DNA of 64,000 bases from Bathymodiolus brooksi (lineage: Eukaryota; Mollusca; Bivalvia; Mytilida; Modiolidae). This document shows positions 22,293 to 33,045 of the stretch, piece after piece; the first letter of the stretch is position 1, and each line of letters begins with the position of its first letter. Under the pieces are notes generated by a model. That model saw nothing but the letters and a program-made list of their open reading frames with translations, had not been told where the DNA came from and did no database searches. Position numbers and translations under genes: made by a program. The stretch covers positions 49,680,646-49,744,645 of the forward strand of contig OY804582.1 of the NCBI GenBank assembly GCA_963680875.1, in the 5' to 3' direction.

Positions 22293-23265
22293 ATATATCA
22301 CATGAAAACCAAACAAATGACTCCAGCAAAATAATTACGAAAATATGAACTCTTCCGGTACACATGCTATTTGTATGGCCAAATTTAAGTTTTCTGCGTA
22401 ATGTTTTATAGATTAGCGGCTTCTGATTACCTATTTGGTATCTGCAAACTTGTCACATATATATTGTGTACAAGATGGTAACTAAGAATGTTAAATGCTA
22501 AGAAACCTGAACAGTGAATTAAGTCTCGTGTTTAAAAAATGTAAAGTGTAAAAACGGTGGTGTACAAAGAAGGTTATGCAACTGTAAGTGTATGATGCAT
22601 CACGCCATCAAAACGGAAGCTTTGGTCTAGAAAAATAGGTTAACCACAACAAGTTTTATCGAAGTGCCGGTACCAACCAATGCAAGTGAATGGTCATGTA
22701 TATATGTGTAAGGGATGTATATTTTGGTCTGTTTCTTCGATTTACGATTAGATTGTGGTGCTGTTTTAATTGAATGTTTTTTTTTTTTCTTTCCATTTTC
22801 ACTAGTATACGTTTCAATTAAACATTTCACCTATTTGACTACTGATAAATTTCTTTCAATTAATGTCAAACAATAACACATCTAGCAGTCATATAAATAG
22901 AAACGTGTTCCAGTCTCTTGCCTTTGCTTGTACTTGATTAGCTTAATCATATTTTGTTCAACATTTTCGAAAACATGTGAACCCAATGTACCTCGAATAG
23001 GCTCAAAATAACACATGTTTGTTAATCGTAAAATGCAGACTAAGTGAGGCTTCATACTTGACTTGTGTTGTGACCCGTGCTGATGGAGGTCGGGTTCCTG
23101 TTGACTGTTGCCCTTACTTCATCTAGACGGGAAATCAAATGAACTATGTTCGATCAATCAGCTGATTCCTATTCAAAAATACACTAAATCTGAAAAATCA
23201 TCAAATAAATTAAGGTTCATCTTCCTCATGCATTGATATACAGTCAAGCATAACTATAAAAGTCA
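22293..23265. other. Unassigned, with a short retroelement-tail fragment
   Basis: A 3'-UTR fragment of the mussel retroelement is visible at about 22390-22450 ('gttttctgcgtaatgttttatag', 'cttctgattacctatttggtatc'). A poly(T) run lies near 22780. The rest has no recognised feature. Confidence 0.4.
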
Positions 23266-23274
23266 CTGAAGGGA

Positions 23275-23430
23275 ATCTGGGAATGTGGGATTCGTGTTAC
23301 ACTATCTTTAGCTTTATGTGTATCTTTTGTAGATCATTGCCTGTCCTCTTGTCCTCTTTGTGTTGTCTGTCCTTCTTCGATGATTTACGAATTAGGATTA
23401 CCCTTTGGTATTTTCAACCTCTTCTTACTA
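23275..23430 (+). mobile_element. Retroelement 3'-UTR fragment
   Basis: 'gtgggattcgtgttacac', 'tttgtagatcattgcctgtcc' and the terminal 'ggattaccctttggtattttc' match the 3' UTR of 5218-5710. No coding part remains. Repeat H follows about 110 bases later. Confidence 0.65.
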
Positions 23431-23539
23431 TTAATATTCAACAGGAATTTACAGCTACATTTACAGATATTGCTTTTTATATACATGTCCTAGACAGAAA
23501 CGCGATATAAAACATATATCTCACTTTGAAATGTTTAAA

Positions 23540-23985
23540 GAGAGATGTTTTTACGTGAATGAAAATAAACAACGTTACAATAAGAAAATATTATACTACA
23601 ATACTATCTAAGGATTGTATGAGTTTGATATTACAAGTTAAATACTTTCATGTAGCATGTACTTCTTGAGATAAATTGAAATGAAATATACAGGCGCTAT
23701 ATAATACGTTCAGGAGTTGTAGGAATTCCACTCTAAAGAAACGGATATCATATAGATGTACTGATTTAAATTGATATATATATATATTATCGTCTTATTA
23801 TTAGATGTTCAATAAATATATCAAATTTAGTGTGCACGACGCGTTTCTGGAATAAGCATCATCAGGTACGCTCAATATCAAAAGATTGGAAAAACAAATA
23901 ATTTACCGATCATCTCAGTGATTAAGAATATGTCAAGGAAACTATAATTCAGGTTTTGCTTTTGCGAAAAGTATGTTTTTCAATT
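23540..23985 (+). repeat. Dispersed repeat H, copy with insertion
   Basis: This has 'gaaaataaacaacgtt', 'atctaaggattgta', 'cacgacgcgtttctggaataa' and 'attggaaaaacaaataatttac', as in 3035-3340. It is interrupted by about 150 bases including a (TA)n tract near 23780. It is non-coding. Confidence 0.6.
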
Positions 23986-24575
23986 ATTATAATATGACGT
24001 CCTTCTTTCGCTTTGCAAACAAACGAACGATTAATCAGATGGCAAATTCGCATTAACACATGCGCGGCACATATTCAAGCCAGGTGATACAATCACGAAA
24101 TAAAATTATTTACACGATTGTTAACTTTTTAATCATCTATATCCACAGAAAATAATCAATAGAGCCAAAATTAGTAATATGCGAGGTACAATTAAAACAT
24201 GCAAGCACACTATTATTGTTACGGATGCTCCATTAATATGATTGACTTTCCCGTCCTAAAAGTACATGTGACTGACTCTCCCGTCGTAAAAGTATATGTT
24301 GATGAGTTATCGTCTGCTCGAATTTCGCAGCATACATTGTGTGCGACATTGTCCGCGGACGTAAATCTAAATTACCGTCTTCTAAGTATACTACCTTAGT
24401 TGCACTGTAAGACACATCGAAATCGAAATTTTTCATGGAAGCCAGAATGTGTGTTGAGTGTGAACATAGATTGACAGGATATTAGTAAATGTTATCCCTC
24501 GCTACAGCTCGGGATTAAATACTAATATCCCATGTTAAAACTCAAAACACATTATGGTTTCCATGATTTGTTTCT
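23985..24575 (-). repeat. Inverted copy of the foldback element of R2
   Basis: The reverse complement of 8806-9180 is found here: 'gacgtccttctttcgctttg' at 23998, 'gatgagttatcgtctgctcgaatt' near 24301 and 'aagtatactacc' near 24384. Then comes the foldback, with arms starting 'ttcatggaagccagaatgtgt' at about 24433 and ending 'catgatttg' near 24570. The apex reads 'ccctcgctacagctcggg'. A 28-base direct repeat ('gactttcccgtc..aaaagtacatg') occurs at 24244-24300. Confidence 0.75.
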
Positions 24576-24639
24576 TAAATAAATAATAATTGATAATAAG
24601 ATCAATTTCAACATGATATACCACATGATTAAAGGTATT

Positions 24640-25075
24640 CGAAAACAAGTTTAAATCAATGTTAAGCTTTATATAGCAATGCATTTCTTGGGATTGATGG
24701 CTGAAGTAGAAGGAATAAGGATGTGCTGCTGTAGGTTGTTAGCTTATGAAGTACATTATTACAGATTATTTCTGTCCTCGTTAGACTGTTGTATGTTTTA
24801 ATATGTTTGCATAAATAATCAGTGATAATTGTTGTAGGCCTTCCTGTGAACTGCCACATTGAATTATCGTACTAAATATCATCCTCCGGCAATATAATAT
24901 GCTTACAATCAGATTGTTATGATGTCCATCATGTCCATTATTCACATCAGTTTGAGTTCAAAAATGAACTTCTCGACATAAATTATAATAATCTAACCCG
25001 ATCCTATAATTTCACGTTCCACTAATCAATTCTAAGTTTGATGATTTTGTTGGTAGCATCTATCCAATTGCGTTT
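24640..25075 (+). repeat. Dispersed repeat E, copy 2
   Basis: 'gcatttcttgggattgatgg', 'gctgtaggttgttag', 'cagtgataattgttgtaggcc', 'atcatcctccggcaatata' and 'ctaacccgatcct' are shared with 12480-13420 and 47795-49340. It lacks the internal part containing 'catcaaggttatcc'. It is non-coding. Confidence 0.6.
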
Positions 25076-25329
25076 TAAGTAAAGGCTGCCACATATATAG
25101 TTAGATATCACACTATGTAAAGAGTGTCCTCTATGAGCTGTGTCTTCGCGTGTAAAGTGTATTGTGACTTCTTTTTTATTAAAACTCTTGACGACAGGAC
25201 ATGCAGTGTAAAAAGATTATTGCTTGATTGGGTAATATATTTTTAATTTTTACTCATCACAACTTATTATATAATAAATTTAGCATACATACATTCCATT
25301 TTCTCTAGATAAAGCTATTGCATTTCATA

Positions 25330-25760
25330 ACAATAGGTGTATGTTGTTTGTGTGTTCATCAATATGGACCACATGTTTGGCAATTAATTGCATTCAATGA
25401 AAGAGTAATAGCACAAATCTTTAAAAGGGTTTTAGCATAAAACCAAACATGTTGAACTAAGTTACAAGGGAAAATTATGTGCAATAGTTTAAGTTGAAAG
25501 TTGTGTAATTTTTTATCTTTAGTTATACATAAGACATTGAATAAATGCCATGCCAAGTTTCTGAATCGTTTTCTCATTTTTATGGCACATACTAGGCTCT
25601 TTTAGAATTCTCTGAATAAATAATTTGTAAAATTGCATATTAGGTCATGGATCATAGTTTCAAACATAATAATATGCTTCCAATTAGTTGGAATTGCACT
25701 AATAATGCCATTCATGTATTTAGTTGATATACTGTTAGGATAATATCTTTTTGCTGTTGC
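25330..25760 (-). pseudogene. LINE fragment (region between RT thumb and zinc-binding end)
   Basis: On the minus strand the readable residues are 'SAIPTNWKHIIM' (about 25700-25665) and then 'ITKDKKLHNFQLKLLH' (about 25510-25465). These are the conserved blocks that precede the zinc-binding C-terminus (zf-RVT) of many non-LTR retrotransposons. Related fragments are at 28430-28800 and 38870-39315. Stops and frameshifts separate the two blocks. No catalytic RT motif is present. Confidence 0.65.
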
Positions 25761-25939
25761 TTTTGTCTGTTTTTATTGATATACTTTTAGGACAAGATTT
25801 GCTTCCCTCTTGCCTTTGTCTGTTTTGGTTCATCTATTTTATATCAATTGTCTTTTGCTCTTGTCTGTATATACTAAATTAACATTAGTTTAATTTGAAT
25901 AAAAGAGTTGAATATCATTTATTATATTATGTGCCTACA

Positions 25940-26475
25940 CACATACAACTTATGTAAAGCATAGCATACACAGATCGTGTTACATCTTACTATATTGTAG
26001 ATAATAGAAATCCCTAGGAATACCTAGAAGCCATCCACTTATAACGTATTCTCTATTCTCCAATAAAGCTAACAAAGTTTAATAAACTTTCTGTGTCAGA
26101 TACTCAATTTATCTGATAACCCCTTTGGTGTTTTCTTATCTAAATAAATATGTCGACAATCTCATCATACCAGATTGTCCAAAACTTCCTGTTTAACAAC
26201 GATTAATAATATATAGAATAAGATAGAATTATTTTAGCCGTTCATCCCACCATGTACGACCGATCATTCTACCATGTACGATAGCACGCCGGGTTTTATT
26301 TAAAAAAAGTGTTATGTAATAAACTTATATATGTGTATCTTATCCCTCTTCATTCATTTAAATCATTATAATAAAACATTAAAAGAAAATTCATATATCC
26401 CATACCAACGACCAAGGCACGCTCAGGACAAACCATATATTGTTACACTGGGAACTTGCGTTCTCACGGCACATA
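25940..26475. repeat. Rearranged debris related to 3345-3620 and 21300-21490
   Basis: The order is one 75-bp unit, then 'attctccaataaagc..caaagtttaataaactttctg' with 'tgataacccctttggtg', then an unmatched part, then 'atatgtgtat..atccctcttcattcat' and 'aaggcacgctcaggacaaacc'. The two parts are in opposite order to 3345-3620, so a rearrangement separates them. Confidence 0.55.
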
Positions 26476-26479
26476 ATAT

Positions 26480-27800
26480 TTAGTCAGACTGCCACTGTGT
26501 CTGATTTAATAATGAATGTAAACACATGTGTTACTGATAAGACTACTTTCACCATGTTGTGTGTCAGATCAATATGCCATATTTAATGATGAATTACACA
26601 CTAGTGTTACTGATAACAATACTTACACCATGTTGTATGTCAGATCACTATGTCTGATTTGATGATGAATGTACAAACACATGTTACTTATAACACTACG
26701 TACACCATGTTGTATGTCATATCACTATGTCTGATTTAATGATGAATATACACACATGTGTTACTGATAACACTACTTACATCATGTTGTATGTCATATC
26801 ACTATGTCTGATTTAATGATGAATATACTCACATGTGTTAATGTTAACACTACGTATACCATGTTGTATGTCAGACCACTATGTCAGATTTAATGATGCC
26901 TGTGCACACATGTGTTACTGATGACGCTACTTAAACCATGGTGTATGTAAGATCAATATGTCACATGTAATCATAACTCTACTAACATGTGTTACTGATA
27001 ACACTTCTTACAACTTGTATGGCAGATCGGTATGTCTGACTTAGTTATGAATATAAGCACATATGTTACTGATAACACTACCTACACCATACTACTAACA
27101 CCATGGTGTGGTGTATGTTAGACCACTATGTCAGATTTAATGATGAATGTATACACATGTTTTACTGATAACACTACTTTCACCACGTTGTGTGTCAGAT
27201 CAATATGATAGATTTAATGATGAATGTACACACGCCATATTTAATGATGAATTACACACTAGTGTTACTGATAACAATACTTACACCATGCTGTATGTCA
27301 TATCACCATGTCTGATTTAATAATGAATGTAAACACATGTGTTACTGATAAGACTACTTTCACCATGTTGTGTGTCAGATCAATATGCCATATTTAATGA
27401 TGAATTACACACTAGTGTTACTGATAACAATACTTACACCATGCTGTATGTCAGATCACTATGTCTGATTTGATGATGAATGTACAAACACATGTTACTT
27501 ATTACACTACTTACACCATGTTGTATGTCATATCACTATGTCTGATTTAATGATGAATATACACACATGTGTTACTGATAACACTACTTACATCATGTTG
27601 TATGTCATATCACTATGTCTGATTTAATGATGAATATACTCACATGTGTTAATGTTAACACTACGTATACCATGTTGTATGTCAGACCACTATGTCAGAT
27701 TTAAAGATGCCTGTACACACATGTTCTACTGATATCACTACTTACACCATGTTGTATGTCAGATCACTGTTTCTGATAAAATGATGAATGTACGCATATG
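26480..27800 (+). repeat. 77-bp satellite array 1 (about 17 units)
   Basis: The tandem unit is about 77 bases. Its landmarks are 'accatgttgtatgtcagatc', 'actatgtctgatttaatgat', 'acacacatgtgttactgat' and 'aacactacttac'. The segment 26501-26910 is repeated at 27312-27721 at a constant offset of 811 bases, a higher-order repeat. Each unit holds the palindrome 'acacatgtgt' and the interrupted inverted repeat TCAGA...TCTGA. The right end abuts the 3' end of a minus-strand LINE. Confidence 0.95.
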
Positions 27801-27802
27801 TG

Positions 27803-28425
27803 TTGCTTATTTAAAAATGTTATTCATATTTCACCTGCGAACACTTTACCTCAGGGTGCATGGAAACCTCAAAGGTTTTTAAATATTTACAATGCACAAT
27901 ATAATTAAATAAGTAAGTGTTGATAATAAGGATACAATACCATCAACAAATAAATCAGATGTTATCTCTCATATTAAATTTATAAACATACATATATGTT
28001 ATTCTTATTACACAGTAAACATTGAAAGGAACTATAAATACAACTAAATTCATAATGTATCCAATAATAACAGTAATTTCATAATATCATGTAAGTTTCG
28101 AAATTCTGAGTCTATTATCATCATTTGTATGTTATTTTTGAAATTTGTGGTAACTATTGGTTCCCTGTAAAGTCATTTATTATATTTTCTGTAATTTCTT
28201 GTTTTCCAAATTACCCATTTTAATATACAAACTACCAAATTCACTAAAAGTAGGTCTTCAGCTTTTTCTCCCTCGTACACCTCAAGGATTCAATTTTCCT
28301 CAACACGTACTGTATTCATTTCAACAATTATATTAAAAATGTGCTTTATTTCCTCCAAGACATGTTTAATTTGATGACACCTCTAAAACAAATGCATAAG
28401 GAACTATTTACACCATGTAGATAGA
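27803..28425 (-). pseudogene. LINE 3' end (C-terminus and 3' UTR), copy next to array 1
   Basis: This segment is collinear with 31477-32110 and 42428-43060, the 3' parts of the LINE described at 31477-33045. The C-terminal codons are badly broken here. The zinc-binding block is missing, because the match stops near 28400 just after 'tccaagacatgtttaat..gatgacac'. The 3' end meets the satellite at the same satellite position as in the other two copies, although the poly(A) is eroded ('ttatttaaaaatg'). Confidence 0.75.
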
Positions 28426-28429
28426 TATA

Positions 28430-28800
28430 ACAGATTTTCCATTCATAATGCTGTCATTGTATCTTTAGTTATACACACATACTGACATTGTATAAATCCC
28501 ATGCCAACCTTCTACGGAAATTTCTAACTCGCATTTTTAATTAATTTGTCGAATCCTCCGAATAAGTCTTTGTAAAAAATATTCACACGATTTGTTTTCT
28601 GCTTTAATATTTAAAACTATTTTATTGACAAGTTTTATAGTTTCACCCATAATAATTTGACTCCAATTATTTGAAAGTGCACTACTAATACCATAGCATT
28701 CTACAAAATTAATATTAACATTATACATGTAAGTATCTAGAAATTCATTAAATGTGTACAATTCTTTTATTAGCCGATGATATTAAATCATTAATAGAAA
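28430..28800 (-). pseudogene. LINE fragment in block C1
   Basis: The minus-strand frame 28761-28537 reads 'YTFNEFLDTYMYNVNINF', 'ECYGISSALSNNW' and 'KSCEYFLQRLI'. It matches the segment between the RT thumb and zinc-binding domain of non-LTR elements (pattern F..F...Y....NF.E.YG). It stops near 28537, and further residues ('ACHGIYTMS' type) are out of frame. It is nearly identical to 39315-39043. No catalytic residues are expected in this part. Confidence 0.7.
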
Positions 28801-29505
28801 AGATAACTGACAAATTACAAAATACATCATTCTAGAATGTATTTAACTTCCCTTCCGGTACTTCCCACTCCTTTTTAATTAAGTACAATATATGGAAATA
28901 AGAAGTAAAGTAAAGTGAAGACACATTCAATGGCTCCAATAATGTATTACTTCAAGACATTTTCAAAGCACAACGGTCTCCTTCATCATATTTATTACTT
29001 ATAATTATGAGTTTAATTTGATCATTCTTTCCATTCCAAATAAATGCTTAAGTGCTTTACAATTTGTACCCCGTACTGACTGAGAGTGGGATAGCAAAGT
29101 TTTATTACATTTATTTAAATTTGTGTAAACTTTGATTAACTCAACATTAGATTAATGATGCCTAGTTTACGAACCAGCCCGTCAAAACTTCCATCACTTG
29201 AAACAAATCATCATCAAGCAATGAGTACGGTTCTCACTAGAAACTTTTAGAATATTCCTGGTTGTGAGTTTATTTGTTGAAGCAGCCACGCCTTCACTGA
29301 AAAATAGTATGCAACAAAATTAAAGGTTTGTCCCTTCACATTTTGCTTTCGACTGTGTATGTAATCCTTTATGTGAAAATGCTTAGCATAAACAACCAAA
29401 TACAATTAAACTTTTGAGCTTAAATAACACATTGACAACTTCGATATCAATTAAATCAAAAAGCTACTTTTGATTTAAACTTTGAATTTTGATAGGTAAG
29501 TTTCA
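28801..29505. other. Non-coding spacer of block C1
   Basis: Shared with 39440-40225 and, from about 29360, with 49340-49490. It contains 'ccagcccgtcaaaacttccatcacttga' (in part) and A/T-rich runs. No element is recognised. Copy C2 carries an extra insert near 40010-40125 ending in 'ggagttcggtaattttgctattaccctta', a phrase also found at 21717-21745. Confidence 0.5.
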
Positions 29506-29509
29506 ACAG

Positions 29510-29790
29510 CTGTTTTATACTGGTGGTTCTAAGGGTGGGGATACGGTAGCTGAATATCCTGATGGTTCTAATGATGGTCATATGGTAGCTTAATATCCTG
29601 GTATGTTACTGGTGGTTTTAATGATAGTGATATGATAACTTAATATGCTGTTTTTATTGGTGGTTCTAATGATGGTGACAGGGTAGCTTAATATTCTGGT
29701 TGTTTAACTGGTGGTTGCAAGGATGGTGATAATGTAGCTTAATATGCTGGTTTTCACTGGTGCGTCTAAGGACGATGAAGAAGTATATTC
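29510..29790 (+). repeat. 51-bp minisatellite, array in C1
   Basis: Imperfect tandem units of about 51 bases contain 'tggtggttctaatgatggtgata' and 'gtagcttaatatgctggtt'. Homologous arrays are at 40230-40615 and 49495-49735. Units are diverged from one another here. Confidence 0.85.
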
Positions 29791-30455
29791 TGCAACTGTT
29801 TTCGGGTGGCAGGTCTATTGTCTTTGATTACAATCTGCCTGTTCGAGCTTCAGCTATTTCAATACCTCTTACTTTGAAGTTCGTTGTCTCATCTGATGAA
29901 AGTAAATTCGTGATATGGTAGAATTGCTTTTCTTGCATGTTGCCTAGTGAAAGCAGTAAAACCCAAAACTCTTTCGCAATGTGTAATTTATTAAACGCCT
30001 GTTGATATCGGTAAACATATCTTACTTTTCGCATGGATCCTTTGTCATATATGTATCCATGAAAACACAATTATTGACCAGGAAGCTCAGGACTCGTTGG
30101 ATACCCCAATATATATTTGTATTAATCCATGTACTAATTGTAAGCCTTTTGGTATGAAATAAAATTTAAAGCGCTGTCAAGGCAGTTCGGGCCAAGAAAT
30201 TCATGACAAATTGCACGGAATGCATTACTTCGTTGGCAAGACTCTTTGCTCTTAAGGACGATATGCACGGAAAAGGAGGGTTTGACCATTTATCGCATTG
30301 GTCTTAATAGACTTGCACATAGCTGTTTATTAAATAATAATCGACAGTGACAGTGTTGATGTGCACCATGCATTCTACAACGTCGGCACTTTTTCTGATT
30401 TGTTTGCAAAAGTCGAAGGCGACATCATTTTAAATTTCCATTGATAGAAGAAATC
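29791..30455. other. Conserved non-coding spacer of block C1
   Basis: This is better conserved among C1, C2 (40616-41335) and C3 (49736-50165) than its flanks, for example 'ctgcctgttcgagcttc', 'gttcgttgtctcatctgat' and 'aattattgaccaggaagctcaggactcg' (in part). The minus-strand 80-codon frame (30070-29828) is disrupted in C2 and C3, so the conservation does not look like coding. Confidence 0.5.
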
Positions 30456-30459
30456 GGCT

Positions 30460-31125
30460 AAAGTGACCCATGTCTGAGGGATTTAGTTTGAATAATATGA
30501 CTTGAAAAATATTCTACATTATCTTCTTTAATGCAAAGTTAAAGGAGTCTAACTAGCAAAACATGTAAGAAATAATACATACAAACCTGGGCTTGTAGCA
30601 GATTTTAACATGGAAGGCAGTATTGGGAAATGCATCTTATACAGACATCTACTAACCTTCACGTTCACTTGACTGTCCCTATTTGCAATATAAATAAATA
30701 CAAATCTGTATCCCAGGTGTAATTGAGTGTTTGGCCTATTCCAAATTTATGCAGTTTAGGCTATTGGAATGCCAAAAAAAGTGAAATGTTTCTGAAACTG
30801 ATATGCGTCATTGGCAACAGCATTACCTGTAGACGACATTTTAAGATTATGAATATAAATATACAATAATGAATATGATTGTTTATATCATTATCCAGCA
30901 TAAAACATTAAAGTCTATTTTAAGTACATTTTTGGTGACTTATTAATGTGTCGGGGAGCAGATCTAACATCGTGAGGTTTGTTTGTATCACGGTCCAGCA
31001 TGAAATGATTCAGGAATGATGTCCATCAATTGTTCAGTAATACGCATGTGCGTAGGAAACTATACATATAGCCATTTATATTTTGCATCTTAATACAATC
31101 AATACACCAATAGCAACATACGTTT
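30460..31125 (+). repeat. Dispersed repeat D in C1
   Basis: Same family as 3620-4340: 'gggcttgtagcagatttt', 'ggaaggcagtattggg', 'atatgcgtcattggcaaca', 'gtagacgacatt' and 'caatacaccaa' at the right edge. Its right edge truncates a LINE piece. Confidence 0.7.
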
Positions 31126-31215
31126 CTTTCTATTTGGTTTGGTTTATTGTCCCAAATGAATTTCCAAATCAAATCATTCACCTCTTTTGTATATTTCTCT
31201 GGTGCCCCTTCATTT
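31125..31215 (-). pseudogene. Short LINE piece between repeat D and satellite
   Basis: The minus-strand codons correspond to the RT-end motif 'LIWKFIWDN' of the LINE at 31477-33045 and of 41960-42083. It starts at the same satellite junction as that LINE ('ttcatttcaccatgtt' on the plus strand) and is cut by repeat D after about 90 bases. Confidence 0.6.
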
Positions 31216-31468
31216 CACCATGTTCTATGCCAGATCACTATGTCTGATTTAATGATGAACGTACACACAAGTGGTACTGATGACACTATGTATACCATGT
31301 TGTATGTCAGATCACTATGTCAGATTTAATGATGCATATACACACATGTTTTGCTGATAACACTATTTACACCATGTGGTACATGTGTAACTGAAAAAAA
31401 CACATACACCATGGTGTATGTCAGATCACTGTGTCTGCTTTAATGATGAATGTATACACAAGTGTTAC
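31216..31468 (+). repeat. 77-bp satellite array 2 (about 3 units)
   Basis: Units as in 26480-27800 ('tcagatcactatgtctgatttaatgatg', in part). It is bounded on both sides by minus-strand LINE sequence, with the 5' truncation point on the left and the poly(A)-bearing 3' end on the right. Confidence 0.9.
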
Positions 31469-33045
31469 TTTTTTTTTATATCTATATTACACCTGTGAAC
31501 AATTTTCCTCTGGGTGACAGGAAATCTCATAGGTTTACAAATATGTATAATGAACAACATAATTCAATAAATAAGTGTTGGTAGTAAAATTACAATACCA
31601 TCAGTAAATAAATCGTAGTTTATATCTCATATTCAATTTATAGACAGAGATATATGTTCTTCTTGCTACACAGTAAGAAATGAAAGGAACTCTAAATACA
31701 ATTATATGCATAATGTATCCAATAATAACTGTAATTTCATAATATCATATAAGTTTCGAACTTCATGGTTTTTAATCAGCATGTGTATGTTACTTCTGAG
31801 TTGATTTTGGAAATCTGTTTGTAATTACTTTTTCCCTGTGAATACTTTTATTATATTTTATATAATTTCTTGTTTTCCAAACTACCCATTTTAATATACA
31901 AATTATCGAATTCACTAAAAGTAGGTATGCAGTTATTTCTCCCTCATACACAACAATGATGACGTTTTCCTCAACAAGTACTATATTCTTTTCAAAAATG
32001 ATATTAAAAATGTGTTTTAATTCATCTAAGACGTGTTAAATTTTATGACACATGTACAACAAATGCATAAGGGATTCTATTTCATTTTTACAAAAAGACA
32101 TTGACAATTTGATTTCCCCATTGTTTGTAATCTATATTCGGAATAGAAAATGTTATGCAAACATTTCCATTGGAACTGGAAAATGCTTTGCATACATTTA
32201 ATCTTGTTCAGTATATACCAATTGATATCCATTTAAATTTCTTTTCATCAAATATATCTCATTTTAATATACATGTTGGAGTGATTGCTTTATCTACTAT
32301 TTTCTGGTTATTCTTCAGTTTCAGTTCTTTTGGAACAATGATGTTATTATTTTGATTTCTAATATTCAAATTACTATATATTTTTAACCTAATGATTTGT
32401 TCATCTTTTCGTTTTCATCTGATCTTAATTTCTTTGCAACATGTTTTTTATTTTTTGCGCAATCTGATATCCAGTTCCTCTCATCATCCAGTCTATTAAA
32501 TATGGTCTGATTTTCAACAGAGGTTTTATTAGTTTTGTCCGATATATCGTTTATTTTAAATATATTATTTATCAAAAACGATTGGAAAAACGTGGATTCC
32601 TATTAAATTTGATATCTGAGTTACCAAATATGTTTTTATCTAAAATGTCATTTCTAGACTGCGTAGAACATGACCCAATACAAAATGCTCCATGCTTGTA
32701 TAGCATCTCGATAGTATTTTGGAATGGATGCGATATCTAAACCTTTAATATCGGGGCATTTACAAAGAAAAAAAAAGAACTCCAAATTTGTTATCGTATT
32801 CCTGTATCCAGTGCTTGCCTATCGCATTCCATGGGTCCATCTCATTCTTAATTATTTTGCATATATATTTTATCTGTTTACTTTTGACAACATTGTCTAT
32901 GTCTATTTCTATATCATTCCCATCCCCCCTTCATTAATATATAAGCAACATACGTTTCTTTCTATTTGATTTGCGTTATTGTCCCAAATGAATTTCCAGA
33001 TCAAATCATTCACCTCTTTTTTATATTTCTCTGGTACCACCTCAT
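31469..33045 (-). pseudogene. 5'-truncated LINE with zinc-binding C-terminus inserted in satellite
   Basis: On the minus strand the order is 'LIWKFIWDN' (about 33020-32990), 'NEGGMGM' (about 32925), 'IPKYYRDAIQAWS' (about 32720-32680), 'DILDKNIFGNSDIKF' (about 32650-32610), 'FNRLDDERNWISDC' (about 32500-32460), 'FQWKCLHNIFYSEYRLQTMG' with the Cys-rich 'SNCQC' start of a zf-RVT motif (about 32190-32100), then a degraded C-terminus and 3' UTR. A run of A (T on plus, 31469-31477) ends it. The catalytic RT core is absent. Frames shift at several points. The element looks L1/Tx1-like or from a related clade. Confidence 0.8.

Larger units (their letters stand above)
28425..32840. repeat. Duplicated block C, copy C1
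   Basis: This matches 38930-43797 in the same orientation and order: LINE fragment, non-coding spacer, 51-bp minisatellite, conserved spacer ('atggatcctttgtcatatatgtatccatg', in part), repeat D, short 77-bp array and LINE 3' half. A third, partial copy is 49340-50165. C2 has more minisatellite and satellite units. It includes no host gene that I can recognise. Confidence 0.85.

Noticed and set aside
26480..27800. CRISPR-like array
   Set aside because: Repeats are contiguous 77-bp units without unique spacers, and the context is eukaryotic. It is a satellite.
28537..28761. Host gene for the 74-codon minus-strand frame conserved at 39043-39315
   Set aside because: Its pattern matches the region before the zinc-binding end of LINE proteins, and the conservation follows from block duplication.
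30001..30070. Promoter or conserved regulatory element at 'tcatatatgtatccatgaaaa'
   Set aside because: Conservation across block C copies is noted as a finding, but nothing in the sequence identifies a promoter.
31147..31329. Plus-strand frame repeated in satellite arrays ('MSQM..', 'DLMMNVHTS')
   Set aside because: The frame arises from satellite units read through. Unit length 77 is not a multiple of three, so it cannot encode a regular repeat protein.
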